Notes under the pieces: model-generated
The model's database searches: none
Told to the model about the DNA's origin: nothing
The model's input: the letters and a program-made list of their open reading frames with translations, nothing else
Part shown: positions 32,619 through 40,885 of the stretch, in pieces
Layout: each line of letters begins with the position of its first letter
Numbering within the stretch: position 1 is the stretch's first letter
DNA from: Phaeodactylibacter sp.
Lineage (GTDB): Bacteria; Bacteroidota; Bacteroidia; Chitinophagales; Saprospiraceae
Direction: 5' to 3'
Assembly (NCBI RefSeq): GCF_022763345.1
Contig: NZ_JALEGS010000038.1
Coordinates: 1 to 41,829, forward strand
DNA: 41,829 nt
Program-made: the position numbers and the translations under genes

Positions 32619-33932
32619 TTATGCTGTGGGCACCTCCTTTCGGCGCATAACCGGCACATCTTTGACCACCATTTGAATGGTGGTATCCTTGATGCGTTCT
32701 TCCAGCAGGACAATTTTGCCTTTGCGCAGTTCTTCCATAATAGCGGGTTGATGGTGGCGAACGGTAATGAGTTCGAGCCCGCGGTCCATCATCACTTTGA
32801 AGTCCTGCTCGATGCGCTGGGCGAAGCGGTCGGCTTTATCGTCCACATCATTGACGCACAGGCTGAAACTGATGGCTGAGTTTTGCATCATATTCACCTG
32901 AATGCGAAGATCAGCGATAATATTGAACAATTCCCGGATGTGGTGCTCTGCAACGAAGGAAAAATCGCGGGTGCTGATCTGCAGCAGTACCTGATCGCCT
33001 TCGATGGCGACCATTGGCGGGTAGTTGTCCTCCACTTCATCGGAAATATAGGTGCCAGCGCCTTCCGGGTTGATGTAAGACTTCACCATCAACGGGATAC
33101 TCTTGTTCTGAAGGGGCTTGATGGTTTTGGGGTGGATGACCTTGGCACCGTAGTACGTCATCTCAATGGCTTCCTTGTAAGAAAGGCGGTCGAGAAGGGT
33201 GACATTCTCAAACTTTCGGGGGTCTGCTGTCAGGACACCTGGTACATCCTTCCAGATCGTCATATCCTGGGCATCCATGCAAAAACTGAAAATCGCTGCG
33301 GTATAGTCGGAGCCTTCCCGTCCGAGGGTGGTGGTGAAGTTTTCTGTGGTACTGCCTATGAAGCCCTGTGTCAGCACAAAGCCCGGCTTTTCCAGCAATG
33401 GCGTTACCAGTTTTGTGGCGCGTTCCTGCGTTTCTTCCCACTGTACCCAACCTTCCCGGAAGATGTCGTCGGTCAAAATCACGTCTCTCGCATCAAGCCA
33501 GGAGGTCGGCAGTTCCATCTGGTTCAGGAAAGCGCTCACAATTTTAGAGGAGACCAACTCGCCAATAGAGACGATCTGATCGTACATGTAGTCGTAGTTG
33601 TCATGTGGGGGTTCTTCCAGCACCCACTCTACTTCTACGAATACATCATTAACCGCAGCATAGACCTCGTCGTTTTGAGAAGGGAAAAGCTGGTCCATAA
33701 TCCGGTAATGCTGGGCTTTGATTTCGTTGAGCAGATCAAAGGCTTTACCGTTCTGAGCGGCATGGGCTTCGACTACGGTTTCCATGGCATTGGTGGTTTT
33801 TCCCATCGCAGAAACTACCACCACCAGGGTTTCGTCTTTGAAATCACGAAGGATGTTAGCTACATTTTGAATAGCCGCTGCATCTTTGAGCGAGGAACCT
33901 CCAAATTTAAAAACCCGAACTGGACGCTTCAT
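32619..33932 (-). CDS. lysC: Aspartate kinase (monofunctional)
   Basis: This 437-residue enzyme phosphorylates aspartate, the first step to lysine, threonine, methionine and diaminopimelate. The N-terminal KFGGSSL (9-15) is the kinase signature; the ATP/aspartate core continues with TLGREGSDYTAAI (about 203-215). Tandem ACT domains (about 305-420; VLLQISTRDFSFVAEHHIRELF) provide feedback control. There is no homoserine dehydrogenase domain, so it is the monofunctional form. The length is normal. It is divergent from the O-acetyltransferase gene. lysC is the usual label, although the isoform (lysine- or threonine-sensitive) is not evident. Confidence 0.9.
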   Translation of the reverse strand: MKRPVRVFKFGGSSLKDAAAIQNVANILRDFKDETLVVVVSAMGKTTNAMETVVEAHAAQNGKAFDLLNEIKAQHYRIMDQLFPSQNDEVYAAVNDVFVEVEWVLEEPPHDNYDYMYDQIVSIGELVSSKIVSAFLNQMELPTSWLDARDVILTDDIFREGWVQWEETQERATKLVTPLLEKPGFVLTQGFIGSTTENFTTTLGREGSDYTAAIFSFCMDAQDMTIWKDVPGVLTADPRKFENVTLLDRLSYKEAIEMTYYGAKVIHPKTIKPLQNKSIPLMVKSYINPEGAGTYISDEVEDNYPPMVAIEGDQVLLQISTRDFSFVAEHHIRELFNIIADLRIQVNMMQNSAISFSLCVNDVDDKADRFAQRIEQDFKVMMDRGLELITVRHHQPAIMEELRKGKIVLLEERIKDTTIQMVVKDVPVMRRKEVPTA

Positions 33933-34043
33933 GATTACTGAACTGAATTAATTGAATGAGAAAAATTTTCAGAAATTGCGCAAGGTAAAAAATATCAGGC
34001 AATAGCGTCTGCCAAATTCTTTCACTTCCTCATTTTTTACAAC

Positions 34044-34616
34044 ATGGCTACAGAAAAGGAGAAAATGATCGCCGGGGAAATGTATGTGCCCCTTGACCCG
34101 GTCCTCACTGAAGAACGCCAAAAAGCCCGCCTTTTGTTCAAAGCCCTGAACGAGACCGGGGATGACGAAAAAGACAAGCGTCAGGAAATCCTGAGCCAAC
34201 TTCTGCCCAACAGTCAGCCGGATATCTGGATTGAGCCCCCGTTTTACTGCGACTACGGCTATAACATTTATGCCGGCGAGCGGGTCTTTTTCAATTTCAA
34301 CTGCATAGTACTGGATGTAGCACCCGTGTACATTGGCACCCGGGTCATGTGCGCGCCCAATGTGCAGATCTACACAGCTACCCACCCGCTGAATGCCGAG
34401 GCGCGCAGTAGTGGGAAGGAGTATGCCAAGCCAATCCGCATCGGGGATGATGTGTGGCTGGGTGGAGGTGTTATCGTGTGCCCTGGCGTGACAATTGGAG
34501 ACCGGGCAGTGATTGGGGCTGGGAGCGTGGTCACCCGGGATATTCCGGCAGATAGCTTTGCCGCGGGGAACCCCTGCCGGGTGATTCGGTCTATCGATCA
34601 GCAAGACGATAAATAA
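34044..34616 (+). CDS. maa: Maltose O-acetyltransferase-like enzyme (left-handed beta-helix)
   Basis: This 190-residue member of the LacA/NodL/Maa acetyltransferases transfers acetyl from acetyl-CoA to a sugar. The Maa-type N-terminal helical domain is at about 3-60 (MIAGEMYVPLDPVLTEER). A left-handed beta-helix follows with the catalytic His114 (TATHPLNAEAR) and hexapeptide repeats (about 130-180; IGDDVWLGGGVIVCPGVTIGDRAVIGAGSVV). The length agrees with the family. The substrate may be maltose, glucose or another hexose; the name is by similarity. A terminator follows immediately. Confidence 0.88.
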   Translation: MATEKEKMIAGEMYVPLDPVLTEERQKARLLFKALNETGDDEKDKRQEILSQLLPNSQPDIWIEPPFYCDYGYNIYAGERVFFNFNCIVLDVAPVYIGTRVMCAPNVQIYTATHPLNAEARSSGKEYAKPIRIGDDVWLGGGVIVCPGVTIGDRAVIGAGSVVTRDIPADSFAAGNPCRVIRSIDQQDDK

Positions 34617-34617
34617 G

Positions 34618-34653
34618 AAATGCCCGAACAACAGCGCTGCCCGGGCATTTTTT
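34618..34653 (+). terminator. Rho-independent terminator of the O-acetyltransferase gene
   Basis: AAATGCCCG (34618-34626) pairs with CGGGCATTT (34642-34650), a perfect 9-bp stem followed by a T-run to 34653. It starts 1 bp after the stop codon and lies 19 bp from the stop of the convergent TPR gene. Confidence 0.8.
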
Positions 34654-34672
34654 CTTATCGGTTTAGGATGGC

Positions 34673-36010
34673 TTACTTGTCAAAGTAGGCCTCGTCGATC
34701 GTCTCGCCCGCCTGAATGCGGTCAATTCGCTCCTTGAAGACATTGGATTTCTCCAGATCGTCTTTACGTGCGTAGATTTCCTTGAGGGCGATCAGCGTGT
34801 TCAAGTCGCTTGGATTGATCGCCTCGGCTTTCTGGAAGAATGGCAGAGCGTTGTCAAACTCCTCGAAGATATTTTTCTTCAGTTCCTCGTACTTCTTCAG
34901 CCCCTCCTTAGAGTAGTCATCAGCGTACTTGTTGAGGTCTTGCGTCATAACTGCTGCCTTGTTGTAGTACAGGGCGCCGATACTGTAGATCGCATCAACG
35001 TAATCGGGGTCCTTTTCTACCGCCTGCTGATAATACTTCATTGCACTGTCAAAGTTCTCTTTTGCGGCTGCCTCGTCATTGGCTTGAAGCGCCTTTTGAT
35101 AGAGGTTGTCGTAGACGTTACCTAAAGTAGAGTAAAGAGAAACGTTGTCCGGCTCTTTCTCAATTGCGGTTTCCAACTTGGTAATCAGCACATCCAGTTT
35201 GCCGATACGTAGGAAGTGGTTGATTTCTGCAAACAGCAGAGATACATCATCCGGGAAAAGCTTACGGCCCTCTTCAAGATAGGCATAAGCTTCCTCCATT
35301 TTGGCTTCATCTGTTGCTGTGATCTTGTACAGCGATTCGTAAATGACTGGCTTGTCGTACTTCTTCTCGTAAAGCTGATCAAAGTAGGCCTTAGCTGCAT
35401 CCATTTTATTGGCATTGATCGCAGAAAGCCCGGTGATATAGAGCTGATTGAGGTAGTCGTCTTCGCTTTTCAGGTTGCTGTCTTCATTCTCATCAGTCAG
35501 GACCTTATGCAAGTCCAGCACCATTTTGAAGTCGTTGTAAGCCTTCTCATAATTTTGCTCATCCTGGAAAGCCATCACACCGCTGTTGGAGAGGTGGCCC
35601 TGAGCCTGTGCCATTCCTTTGGTAGCGTCTTTGGTCTCCCATTTTTTCTCGGCCAGCTCGTAAGCCTTAAGGAAGGCTTCGGCAGCGATCATTGCAGGAT
35701 CCTCAATTTGTGGAAGTTGTTTCGGGGCCAAGGTATCTCCAAGCTGACTTGCTATCAGATACTGATTGGCGATTTCATTGTAGATTTCGCCTTTGGTCAG
35801 GAAAGTCTTAGCTTCCTTTGATGTTTCCGGATCAGAAACCCCCTCTTCAATAAGGTCAATAGCTTCCTGCAGCTTTTCTTTGTTGTTGGTAGGGTCCAGG
35901 TTAAAAGCACCCAGAGCACTTGATGCTTTACGAACCGCCTTCTTACCGTCCTGTGCCTGTACTGCAAATACCATTAATACGGCAGCCAGTGCTAAGATCA
36001 GTTTTTTCAT
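34673..36010 (-). CDS. Exported TPR-repeat protein
   Basis: A predicted 445-residue protein starts at the Met of a clean signal peptide (MKKLILALAAVLMVFAVQAQ). A Met 6 codons upstream (36028) is in frame but less likely. The mature part is helical with several TPR units: clearest are DNVSLYSTLGNVYDNLYQKAL and YYQQAVEKDPDYVDAIYSIGALYYNKA (about 285-345) and ALPFFQKAEAINPSDLNTLIALKEIYAR (about 385-412). It is rich in Glu and Lys. Such periplasmic TPR proteins are common in Bacteroidota and act as scaffolds; the partner is unknown. It precedes gyrA's stop by about 130 bp in transcription order (gyrA lies downstream in coordinates but is read first). Confidence 0.8.
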   Translation of the reverse strand: MKKLILALAAVLMVFAVQAQDGKKAVRKASSALGAFNLDPTNNKEKLQEAIDLIEEGVSDPETSKEAKTFLTKGEIYNEIANQYLIASQLGDTLAPKQLPQIEDPAMIAAEAFLKAYELAEKKWETKDATKGMAQAQGHLSNSGVMAFQDEQNYEKAYNDFKMVLDLHKVLTDENEDSNLKSEDDYLNQLYITGLSAINANKMDAAKAYFDQLYEKKYDKPVIYESLYKITATDEAKMEEAYAYLEEGRKLFPDDVSLLFAEINHFLRIGKLDVLITKLETAIEKEPDNVSLYSTLGNVYDNLYQKALQANDEAAAKENFDSAMKYYQQAVEKDPDYVDAIYSIGALYYNKAAVMTQDLNKYADDYSKEGLKKYEELKKNIFEEFDNALPFFQKAEAINPSDLNTLIALKEIYARKDDLEKSNVFKERIDRIQAGETIDEAYFDK

Positions 36011-36159
36011 GTTGTATGCAATTTTCATTTTTGGTTTGTATTCAAATAACCCGAAAAACGGGGCACAAGATCAATGAAGACCCCAAAATCCCCGATTTTT
36101 CACTCTATTAGACGAATTTCCGGAAAGAATCGGTATTTACAAAATGTTAAAGCCGGTTC

Positions 36160-38748
36160 CTATTCCTCTTCATCGGATGCCGGGAGCATCGTTGGCTCGT
36201 CCTCATCTTCCGATTTGTGAATCACGGCGATATCGGCCATTTCATCGTGCTTATCCAGCTTAATGAGTCGTACACCCTGTGTGGCACGCCCCATCACCCT
36301 GATATCGCTGACAGCCATTCTGATGACGATGCCATCGCGGGTGGTAATCATCAGGTCGCTGTCTTCACTTACCGCTTTGATGGAGAATACGCCACCTGTT
36401 TTATCTGTGATCTGCATATTCTTGACCCCCTTACCGCCGCGGTTGGTCAGACGGTAATCGCTGTACAGCGTACGTTTGCCCATCCCTTTTTCAGAAAGGA
36501 CCATAATGGCGGTTTCGGCTTCTTCCGGATCAATGATAACCATGCCTACCGCGATATCTTTGCCATCTTCATTCAGGCTAATGCCCCGGACACCAGCAGC
36601 GGTGCGGCCCATCGCCCGCACTTTGGATTCTTCAAAGCGGATCGCACGGCCGGAACGGCTGGCGATAAATACTTCCTGATTTCCGTTAGTCAGTTTAGCT
36701 TCTATCAGCTGATCGCCTTCATTAATGGTGATGGCATTGATGCCGCCTGCCCGTGGACGGGAGTAGGCTTCGACCAGCGTCTTTTTAATCAGGCCGTTAC
36801 GGGTACAGAAGACAATATTGTTGTTGCTGATGAATTCTTCATCTGTCAGGTCCTGAATATTGATGTAGGCCTTGATGCGGTCTTCTTTGGGGATTGCCAG
36901 GATATTCTGAATCACCCGTCCGCTTGAGGTCTTCGAGGCTTCCGGTATTTCGTAGACCCTCAGCCAATGGCAACGCCCGGACTCCGTAAAGAGCAGCAGG
37001 TAATTGTGGGTACTGGCGATGAACAGGTGCTCTACGAAATCCGCATCCCGGGTCTTACTGCCACGGGAGCCACGCCCGCCCCGGCTTTGCTTGCGGTACT
37101 CGGATACCGGTGTCCGCTTGATGTAGCCTAAATTAGAGATCGTAACCACTACCTCCTCATTGGCAATCAGGTCTTCAATACTGATTTCGCCATCTGCTGC
37201 TGTGATATCAGTGCGGCGTTCATCTCCGTATTTTTCTTTGACCTCCTGTAGCTCTTCTGCGGCAATTTCGCGCTGCAGTTCCTCACTTTCCAGGATAGAT
37301 TTCAAATAAGCAATACGCTCCTGCAGTTCATCGTACTCCTGCTTCACCTTATCCCTTTCCAGGCCAGTCAGCTTTTGCAGCCGCATATCCAGGATAGCGC
37401 GCGCCTGAGCTTCTGAAAGCGCATTGCCCTCTTCCCTTGGATACTCATCGGTGTCCGCCTGCTCGATTAGCGGGCCAAACTGCTTCCAAAACTTATCTCT
37501 ATCTTCAATGAACGCGCCCTCCATCAGACCATTACGGGCGTCTTCCGGCGTAGCGGAGCCACGGATGAGGTCAATGACCATATCTATGTAGTCCAGCGCA
37601 ATGAGCAGACCAACCAGGATATGCGCACGGGCAATCGCTTTGCGCAAATCATACTGCGTACGGCGCACAATGACCTCGATTCGGAACTTGATAAACTCCG
37701 AGATGATATCTTTCAGGTTGAGCAGCTCAGGCCTGCCGTTGACCAGCGCTACATTATTCACACCGTAAGAGGTCTGCAGCGCTGTATATTTATAAAGCAT
37801 GCTCAGCACTACGCTGGCCATGGCATCCCGCTTTACATCCACTACGATGCGCAGGCCGTCGCGGTCAGACTCATCCCGGATATCGCTGATACCGATGATC
37901 TTTTTGTCATTCACCAGCTCGGCGATCTTGGCGACCAGGTTGGCTTTATTGACCTGATAAGGTATCTCTGTTACCACGATGGTTTCCCGTCCGTTATCAC
38001 CTACCTGAATCTCTGCCCGCCCCCGGACCACGACCCGGCCACGGCCGGTTTCGAAGGCTTCGCGGACACCACTGGTACCGTAGATAATTCCACCGGTTGG
38101 AAAATCTGGTGCTTTGATGTATTGCATCAATTCTTCGATGGTAATATCCGGATTGGCAATCTGGGCCACGATACCATTCACTACCTCCGTGAGGTTGTGC
38201 GGCAGCATGTTGGTTGCCATACCTACGGCAATGCCGGAGGCACCGTTGACCAGCAGGTTGGGGATTCTGGCAGGCAGTACCGTTGGTTCCTTCAACGTAT
38301 CGTCAAAGTTGAAGGCGAAATCGACGGTTTCCTTGCCAATATCGGCCAGCATCTCATCTGAGATGCGCTCCAGGCGAGCCTCTGTGTAACGCATGGCTGC
38401 CGGGCTGTCGCCGTCCATAGAGCCAAAGTTGCCCTGACCGTCGACCAGAGGGTAACGCAGGGACCAGTGCTGTGCCATACGGACCATCGTATCGTATACG
38501 GAAGAGTCACCGTGTGGGTGGTATTTACCCAGCACCTCTCCAACGATACGTGCCGACTTTTTATAGCTTTTGTTGTAAGTGAGCCCTAAATCTGACATAC
38601 CGTAGAGGACACGGCGGTGTACCGGCTTGAGGCCGTCCCGTACATCCGGAAGCGCCCGGGAAACGATTACTGACATAGAGTAATCGATGTAGGCCGACTT
38701 CATTTGGTCCTCGATGTTTACGGGGATAATTCGCTGTTTCAAAGACAT
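36160..38748 (-). CDS. gyrA: DNA gyrase subunit A
   Basis: This 862-residue subunit cuts and rejoins DNA in gyrase. The catalytic Tyr121 lies in [10 protein letters not shown]. The quinolone-resistance region reads [11 protein letters not shown], with the susceptible-type Ser82 and Asp86. The C-terminal beta-pinwheel begins with a GyrA box (QSRGGRG, about residue 553), which marks gyrase rather than topoisomerase IV. An acidic tail ([17 protein letters not shown]) ends the protein. Length and order are normal. gyrA is divergent from menG, with promoter-like -7 elements for both genes in the 134-bp gap. Confidence 0.95.
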   Translation of the reverse strand: MSLKQRIIPVNIEDQMKSAYIDYSMSVIVSRALPDVRDGLKPVHRRVLYGMSDLGLTYNKSYKKSARIVGEVLGKYHPHGDSSVYDTMVRMAQHWSLRYPLVDGQGNFGSMDGDSPAAMRYTEARLERISDEMLADIGKETVDFAFNFDDTLKEPTVLPARIPNLLVNGASGIAVGMATNMLPHNLTEVVNGIVAQIANPDITIEELMQYIKAPDFPTGGIIYGTSGVREAFETGRGRVVVRGRAEIQVGDNGRETIVVTEIPYQVNKANLVAKIAELVNDKKIIGISDIRDESDRDGLRIVVDVKRDAMASVVLSMLYKYTALQTSYGVNNVALVNGRPELLNLKDIISEFIKFRIEVIVRRTQYDLRKAIARAHILVGLLIALDYIDMVIDLIRGSATPEDARNGLMEGAFIEDRDKFWKQFGPLIEQADTDEYPREEGNALSEAQARAILDMRLQKLTGLERDKVKQEYDELQERIAYLKSILESEELQREIAAEELQEVKEKYGDERRTDITAADGEISIEDLIANEEVVVTISNLGYIKRTPVSEYRKQSRGGRGSRGSKTRDADFVEHLFIASTHNYLLLFTESGRCHWLRVYEIPEASKTSSGRVIQNILAIPKEDRIKAYINIQDLTDEEFISNNNIVFCTRNGLIKKTLVEAYSRPRAGGINAITINEGDQLIEAKLTNGNQEVFIASRSGRAIRFEESKVRAMGRTAAGVRGISLNEDGKDIAVGMVIIDPEEAETAIMVLSEKGMGKRTLYSDYRLTNRGGKGVKNMQITDKTGGVFSIKAVSEDSDLMITTRDGIVIRMAVSDIRVMGRATQGVRLIKLDKHDEMADIAVIHKSEDEDEPTMLPASDEEE

Positions 38749-38795
38749 GTAAGCGGTTTATTCTTGTATTTTCTTGCCCTTTTTTCAAAGACAGG

Positions 38796-38803
38796 CAAAG
38801 ATA
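38796..38803 (-). promoter_or_regulatory. -7 promoter element of gyrA
   Basis: On the minus strand TATCTTTG (38796-38803) is a full match to TAnnTTTG, 47 bp upstream of the gyrA ATG. No good TTG is seen 17-20 bp further upstream. Confidence 0.35.
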
Positions 38804-38855
38804 AGAAAAAAACAGGATTTTGCTTTACTATGACGGCCACTCCCTTCCCAAAATA

Positions 38856-38863
38856 TATCTTTG
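38856..38863 (+). promoter_or_regulatory. -7 promoter element of menG
   Basis: On the plus strand TATCTTTG (38856-38863) is a full match to TAnnTTTG, ending 19 bp before the menG ATG. It implies a very short leader and supports the start at 38883 over the upstream TTG at 38820, which would lie ahead of this promoter. Confidence 0.35.
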
Positions 38864-38882
38864 CAAAAATTTTGAAATTACT

Positions 38883-39614
38883 ATGGCAGAGGAAGTGAAG
38901 CCGTACGATCAGTCGGGCAGCAAAAAAGAGCAGGTATCAAAGATGTTTGATGGCATTGCGCCTTATTATGATTTCCTGAACCGCCTGTTGTCTCTGGGTA
39001 TTGATGTGTACTGGCGCAGGCGGGCCATCCGTCTGTTAAAGGAGGATGCGCCTAAGGTGGTACTCGATGTGGCAACCGGCACGGCGGACGTGGCACTGGA
39101 AACCGCCCGGCAGTTGCAGCCTGAGAAAATCATCGGCATTGATATCGCCAATGAGATGCTTGAAATCGGCCGGACAAAAATCGATAAACGCGGCTTAAGC
39201 ACCACCATTGAGCTGCAGCAGGGCGACTCAGAGAATTTGCCGTTTTCAGACAATACGTTTGATGCCATCACCGTTGCTTTTGGTGTGCGCAATTTTGAAC
39301 ACCTGGAAAAGGGGCTCGAAGAAATGCATCGGGTGCTAAAGCCGGGCGGCAAGCTTGTGGTGCTGGAGTTTTCCAAACCCCGGGTTTTCCCGTTCAAGCA
39401 ACTATACAATTTTTATTTCCGGAACATCCTGCCCACTGTGGGCCGGCTGACCTCTAAGGACCCCAGAGCTTACAGTTATCTTTACGAATCGGTACAGGCA
39501 TTTCCTGACCGCGAACAGTTTACCGATATTCTTAGCAAAATTGGCTTTAAATCGAATCAATGCATATCACTAACTCTTGGCGTTTGCGCGATCTATTCCG
39601 GTGGGAAAGCTTAA
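38883..39614 (+). CDS. menG: Demethylmenaquinone methyltransferase (MenG/UbiE)
   Basis: This 243-residue SAM-dependent enzyme makes the last methylation of menaquinone, the respiratory quinone of Bacteroidota. The family N-terminus reads MFDGIAPYYDFLNRLLSLGID (21-41). The SAM site is VVLDVATGTADVALE (59-73), followed by GDSENLPFSDNTFDAITVAFGVRNFE and the C-terminal YLYESVQAFPDREQF. The length is normal. An in-frame TTG at 38820 would add 21 residues with no family similarity. Its last 55 bp overlap the start of porT, so the two are co-transcribed; this menG-porT pairing recurs in Bacteroidota. Confidence 0.92.
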   Translation: MAEEVKPYDQSGSKKEQVSKMFDGIAPYYDFLNRLLSLGIDVYWRRRAIRLLKEDAPKVVLDVATGTADVALETARQLQPEKIIGIDIANEMLEIGRTKIDKRGLSTTIELQQGDSENLPFSDNTFDAITVAFGVRNFEHLEKGLEEMHRVLKPGGKLVVLEFSKPRVFPFKQLYNFYFRNILPTVGRLTSKDPRAYSYLYESVQAFPDREQFTDILSKIGFKSNQCISLTLGVCAIYSGGKA

Positions 39615-40306
39615 GCTTAGCTTGCGCCCTGCTTTTTCTGCTTCCTGCGCAACAAGGTTCAGCTCAGGCTACCGGGAATTATAACTTTTTCGACTTCCAG
39701 CAAAAGCCCTATTATTTCGGCATCACGCTGGGCTACAACTCCTCCCGGTTTACGCCCTTTAACTCTGATCAGTTCTTGCAAAGCGATTCCATCCGAGTAG
39801 TAGAATCGGCTTCAGGACCGGGCTTCAATCTGGGCATTGTCACCAACCTTAAAATGGGCGATCATTTCGATTTTCGCTTCCTCCCCACCCTCTCGTTTGC
39901 TGAGCGTACCATCAGCTATACCCGCTTTGGGCGACGGTCCAATTTCTCCGAACGGCGGGTAGAATCTGTCCTCGTGGAAATGCCCTTCCACCTACGCTAC
40001 AAATCAGCCCCTTACAAGGATATGAGGCTTTTCGTCATCGCCGGTGTAAAGTATGCCTTTGATGTAGCCAGCGATTCGCAAACCCGGCAGGCGGAGACCC
40101 TCGTGCGTATCGCCCCCAATGAATTTGCACTGGAATACGGCGCAGGCGTGCAGTTCTTCTTCCCTTTCTTCATTTTCTCCCCGGAGATCAAAATCTCTCA
40201 TGGCATCGGCAATACGCTGATCTACAATGAGAATATCGAGGAGTCTACCGTTTTGGAAAAGATACTTTCCCGGACCTTCACACTTTCCTTCCACTTTGAG
40301 GGATAA
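39560..40306 (+). CDS. porT: Type IX secretion system protein PorT
   Basis: This 248-residue outer-membrane beta-barrel protein is needed for T9SS (and gliding motility in gliding species). The signal peptide (about 18-36, LACALLFLLPAQQGSAQ) is followed by the PorT-type sequence QQKPYYFGITLGYNSSRF, then amphipathic strands to the C-terminal TFTLSFHFEG. The start overlaps menG by 55 bp in another frame; the N-terminus ahead of the signal peptide is long (about 17 residues), so a somewhat later start is possible. It supplies the machinery that should export the three sorting-domain proteins in this window. Confidence 0.85.
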   Translation: MHITNSWRLRDLFRWESLSLACALLFLLPAQQGSAQATGNYNFFDFQQKPYYFGITLGYNSSRFTPFNSDQFLQSDSIRVVESASGPGFNLGIVTNLKMGDHFDFRFLPTLSFAERTISYTRFGRRSNFSERRVESVLVEMPFHLRYKSAPYKDMRLFVIAGVKYAFDVASDSQTRQAETLVRIAPNEFALEYGAGVQFFFPFFIFSPEIKISHGIGNTLIYNENIEESTVLEKILSRTFTLSFHFEG

Positions 40307-40365
40307 AAGCTGTTTCGGGGGCAGTTAAAGCCAGCCTTAGCGATATACGCTTTGTCGGCACAATA

Positions 40366-40397
40366 GAAAAGGCTGCGGATATTACCGCAGCCTTTTT
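40366..40397 (+). terminator. Rho-independent terminator of the menG-porT operon
   Basis: AAAAGGCTGCGG (40367-40378) pairs with CCGCAGCCTTTT (40385-40396), a perfect 12-bp stem with a 6-nt loop and a closing T-run. It lies 60 bp after the porT stop. Confidence 0.85.
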
Positions 40398-40828
40398 CCT
40401 AAATATCCATTGAAGGCCCTAAGGCACTTAATTAATCCCGTTCGTGTTGTTATTGTGTTTGAATGTTGTGTTTGTTCATCGGCGATAAACGCCCGTGCAC
40501 ATTGGCCTAATGCCTAATTACCGGGATGTGTAGTGTTCGTTTTTAGTAGAAAAAGCTACAGCCCTAACAACCCGTTAAGGGCTGTAGCGTAAAGGTTCCC
40601 CATAAAATTCTTAAGGCTAACGGTTAAGTCTTCAGCTCTTAGGACATTCTTTTCGCAATACTTTCTGATACTGTTCTTGATAATCGGTAGGTGGGATCGT
40701 TTCGATAACTCAAATCTAAAGAAGAAGAGAAAGGGGATTTGAAATATGTGGCGAACGCCTTAATATTTGCCGTGAACAATCCATAGCGAGGGGTAAACAC
40801 TATTGTGACATGCTATTATGACAAACAA
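40398..40828. other. Gene-free stretch between porT and the T9SS cargo gene
   Basis: I see no credible coding frame in about 430 bp. The left part has a G/T-rich run (40441-40480, repeated GTT/GTGTTTG words). A strong hairpin is at 40555-40588. The right part shows no obvious promoter or RNA gene. Both flanking genes end towards this region with their own terminators, so anything transcribed here would be independent. Confidence 0.35.
40555..40588 (-). terminator. Strong hairpin, terminator-like on the minus strand
   Basis: GCTACAGCCCTAAC (40555-40568) pairs with GTTAAGGGCTGTAGC (40574-40588), with one bulged base and a 5-nt loop. On the minus strand it is followed by TTTTTCTAC, giving a terminator T-run. 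No minus-strand gene ends right before it, as the T9SS cargo gene has its own terminator 240 bp upstream, so it may end a small RNA. Confidence 0.5.
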
Positions 40829-40857
40829 AAGGGGGCAGCGCTCATCACTGCCCCCTT
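40829..40857 (-). terminator. Rho-independent terminator of the right-end T9SS cargo gene
   Basis: AAGGGGGCAG (40829-40838) pairs with CTGCCCCCTT (40848-40857), a perfect 10-bp stem with a 9-nt loop. On the minus strand it is followed by a TTTTGTTTG run. It lies 28 bp beyond the stop of the minus-strand gene at 40886. Confidence 0.8.
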
Positions 40858-40885
40858 CCGGTATCTTTTGAATGCCGCTACGGCC

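Noticed and set aside
32883..33941. Open frame of 352 codons on the plus strand
   Set aside because: It is antisense to the aspartate kinase gene, which is clearly recognisable.
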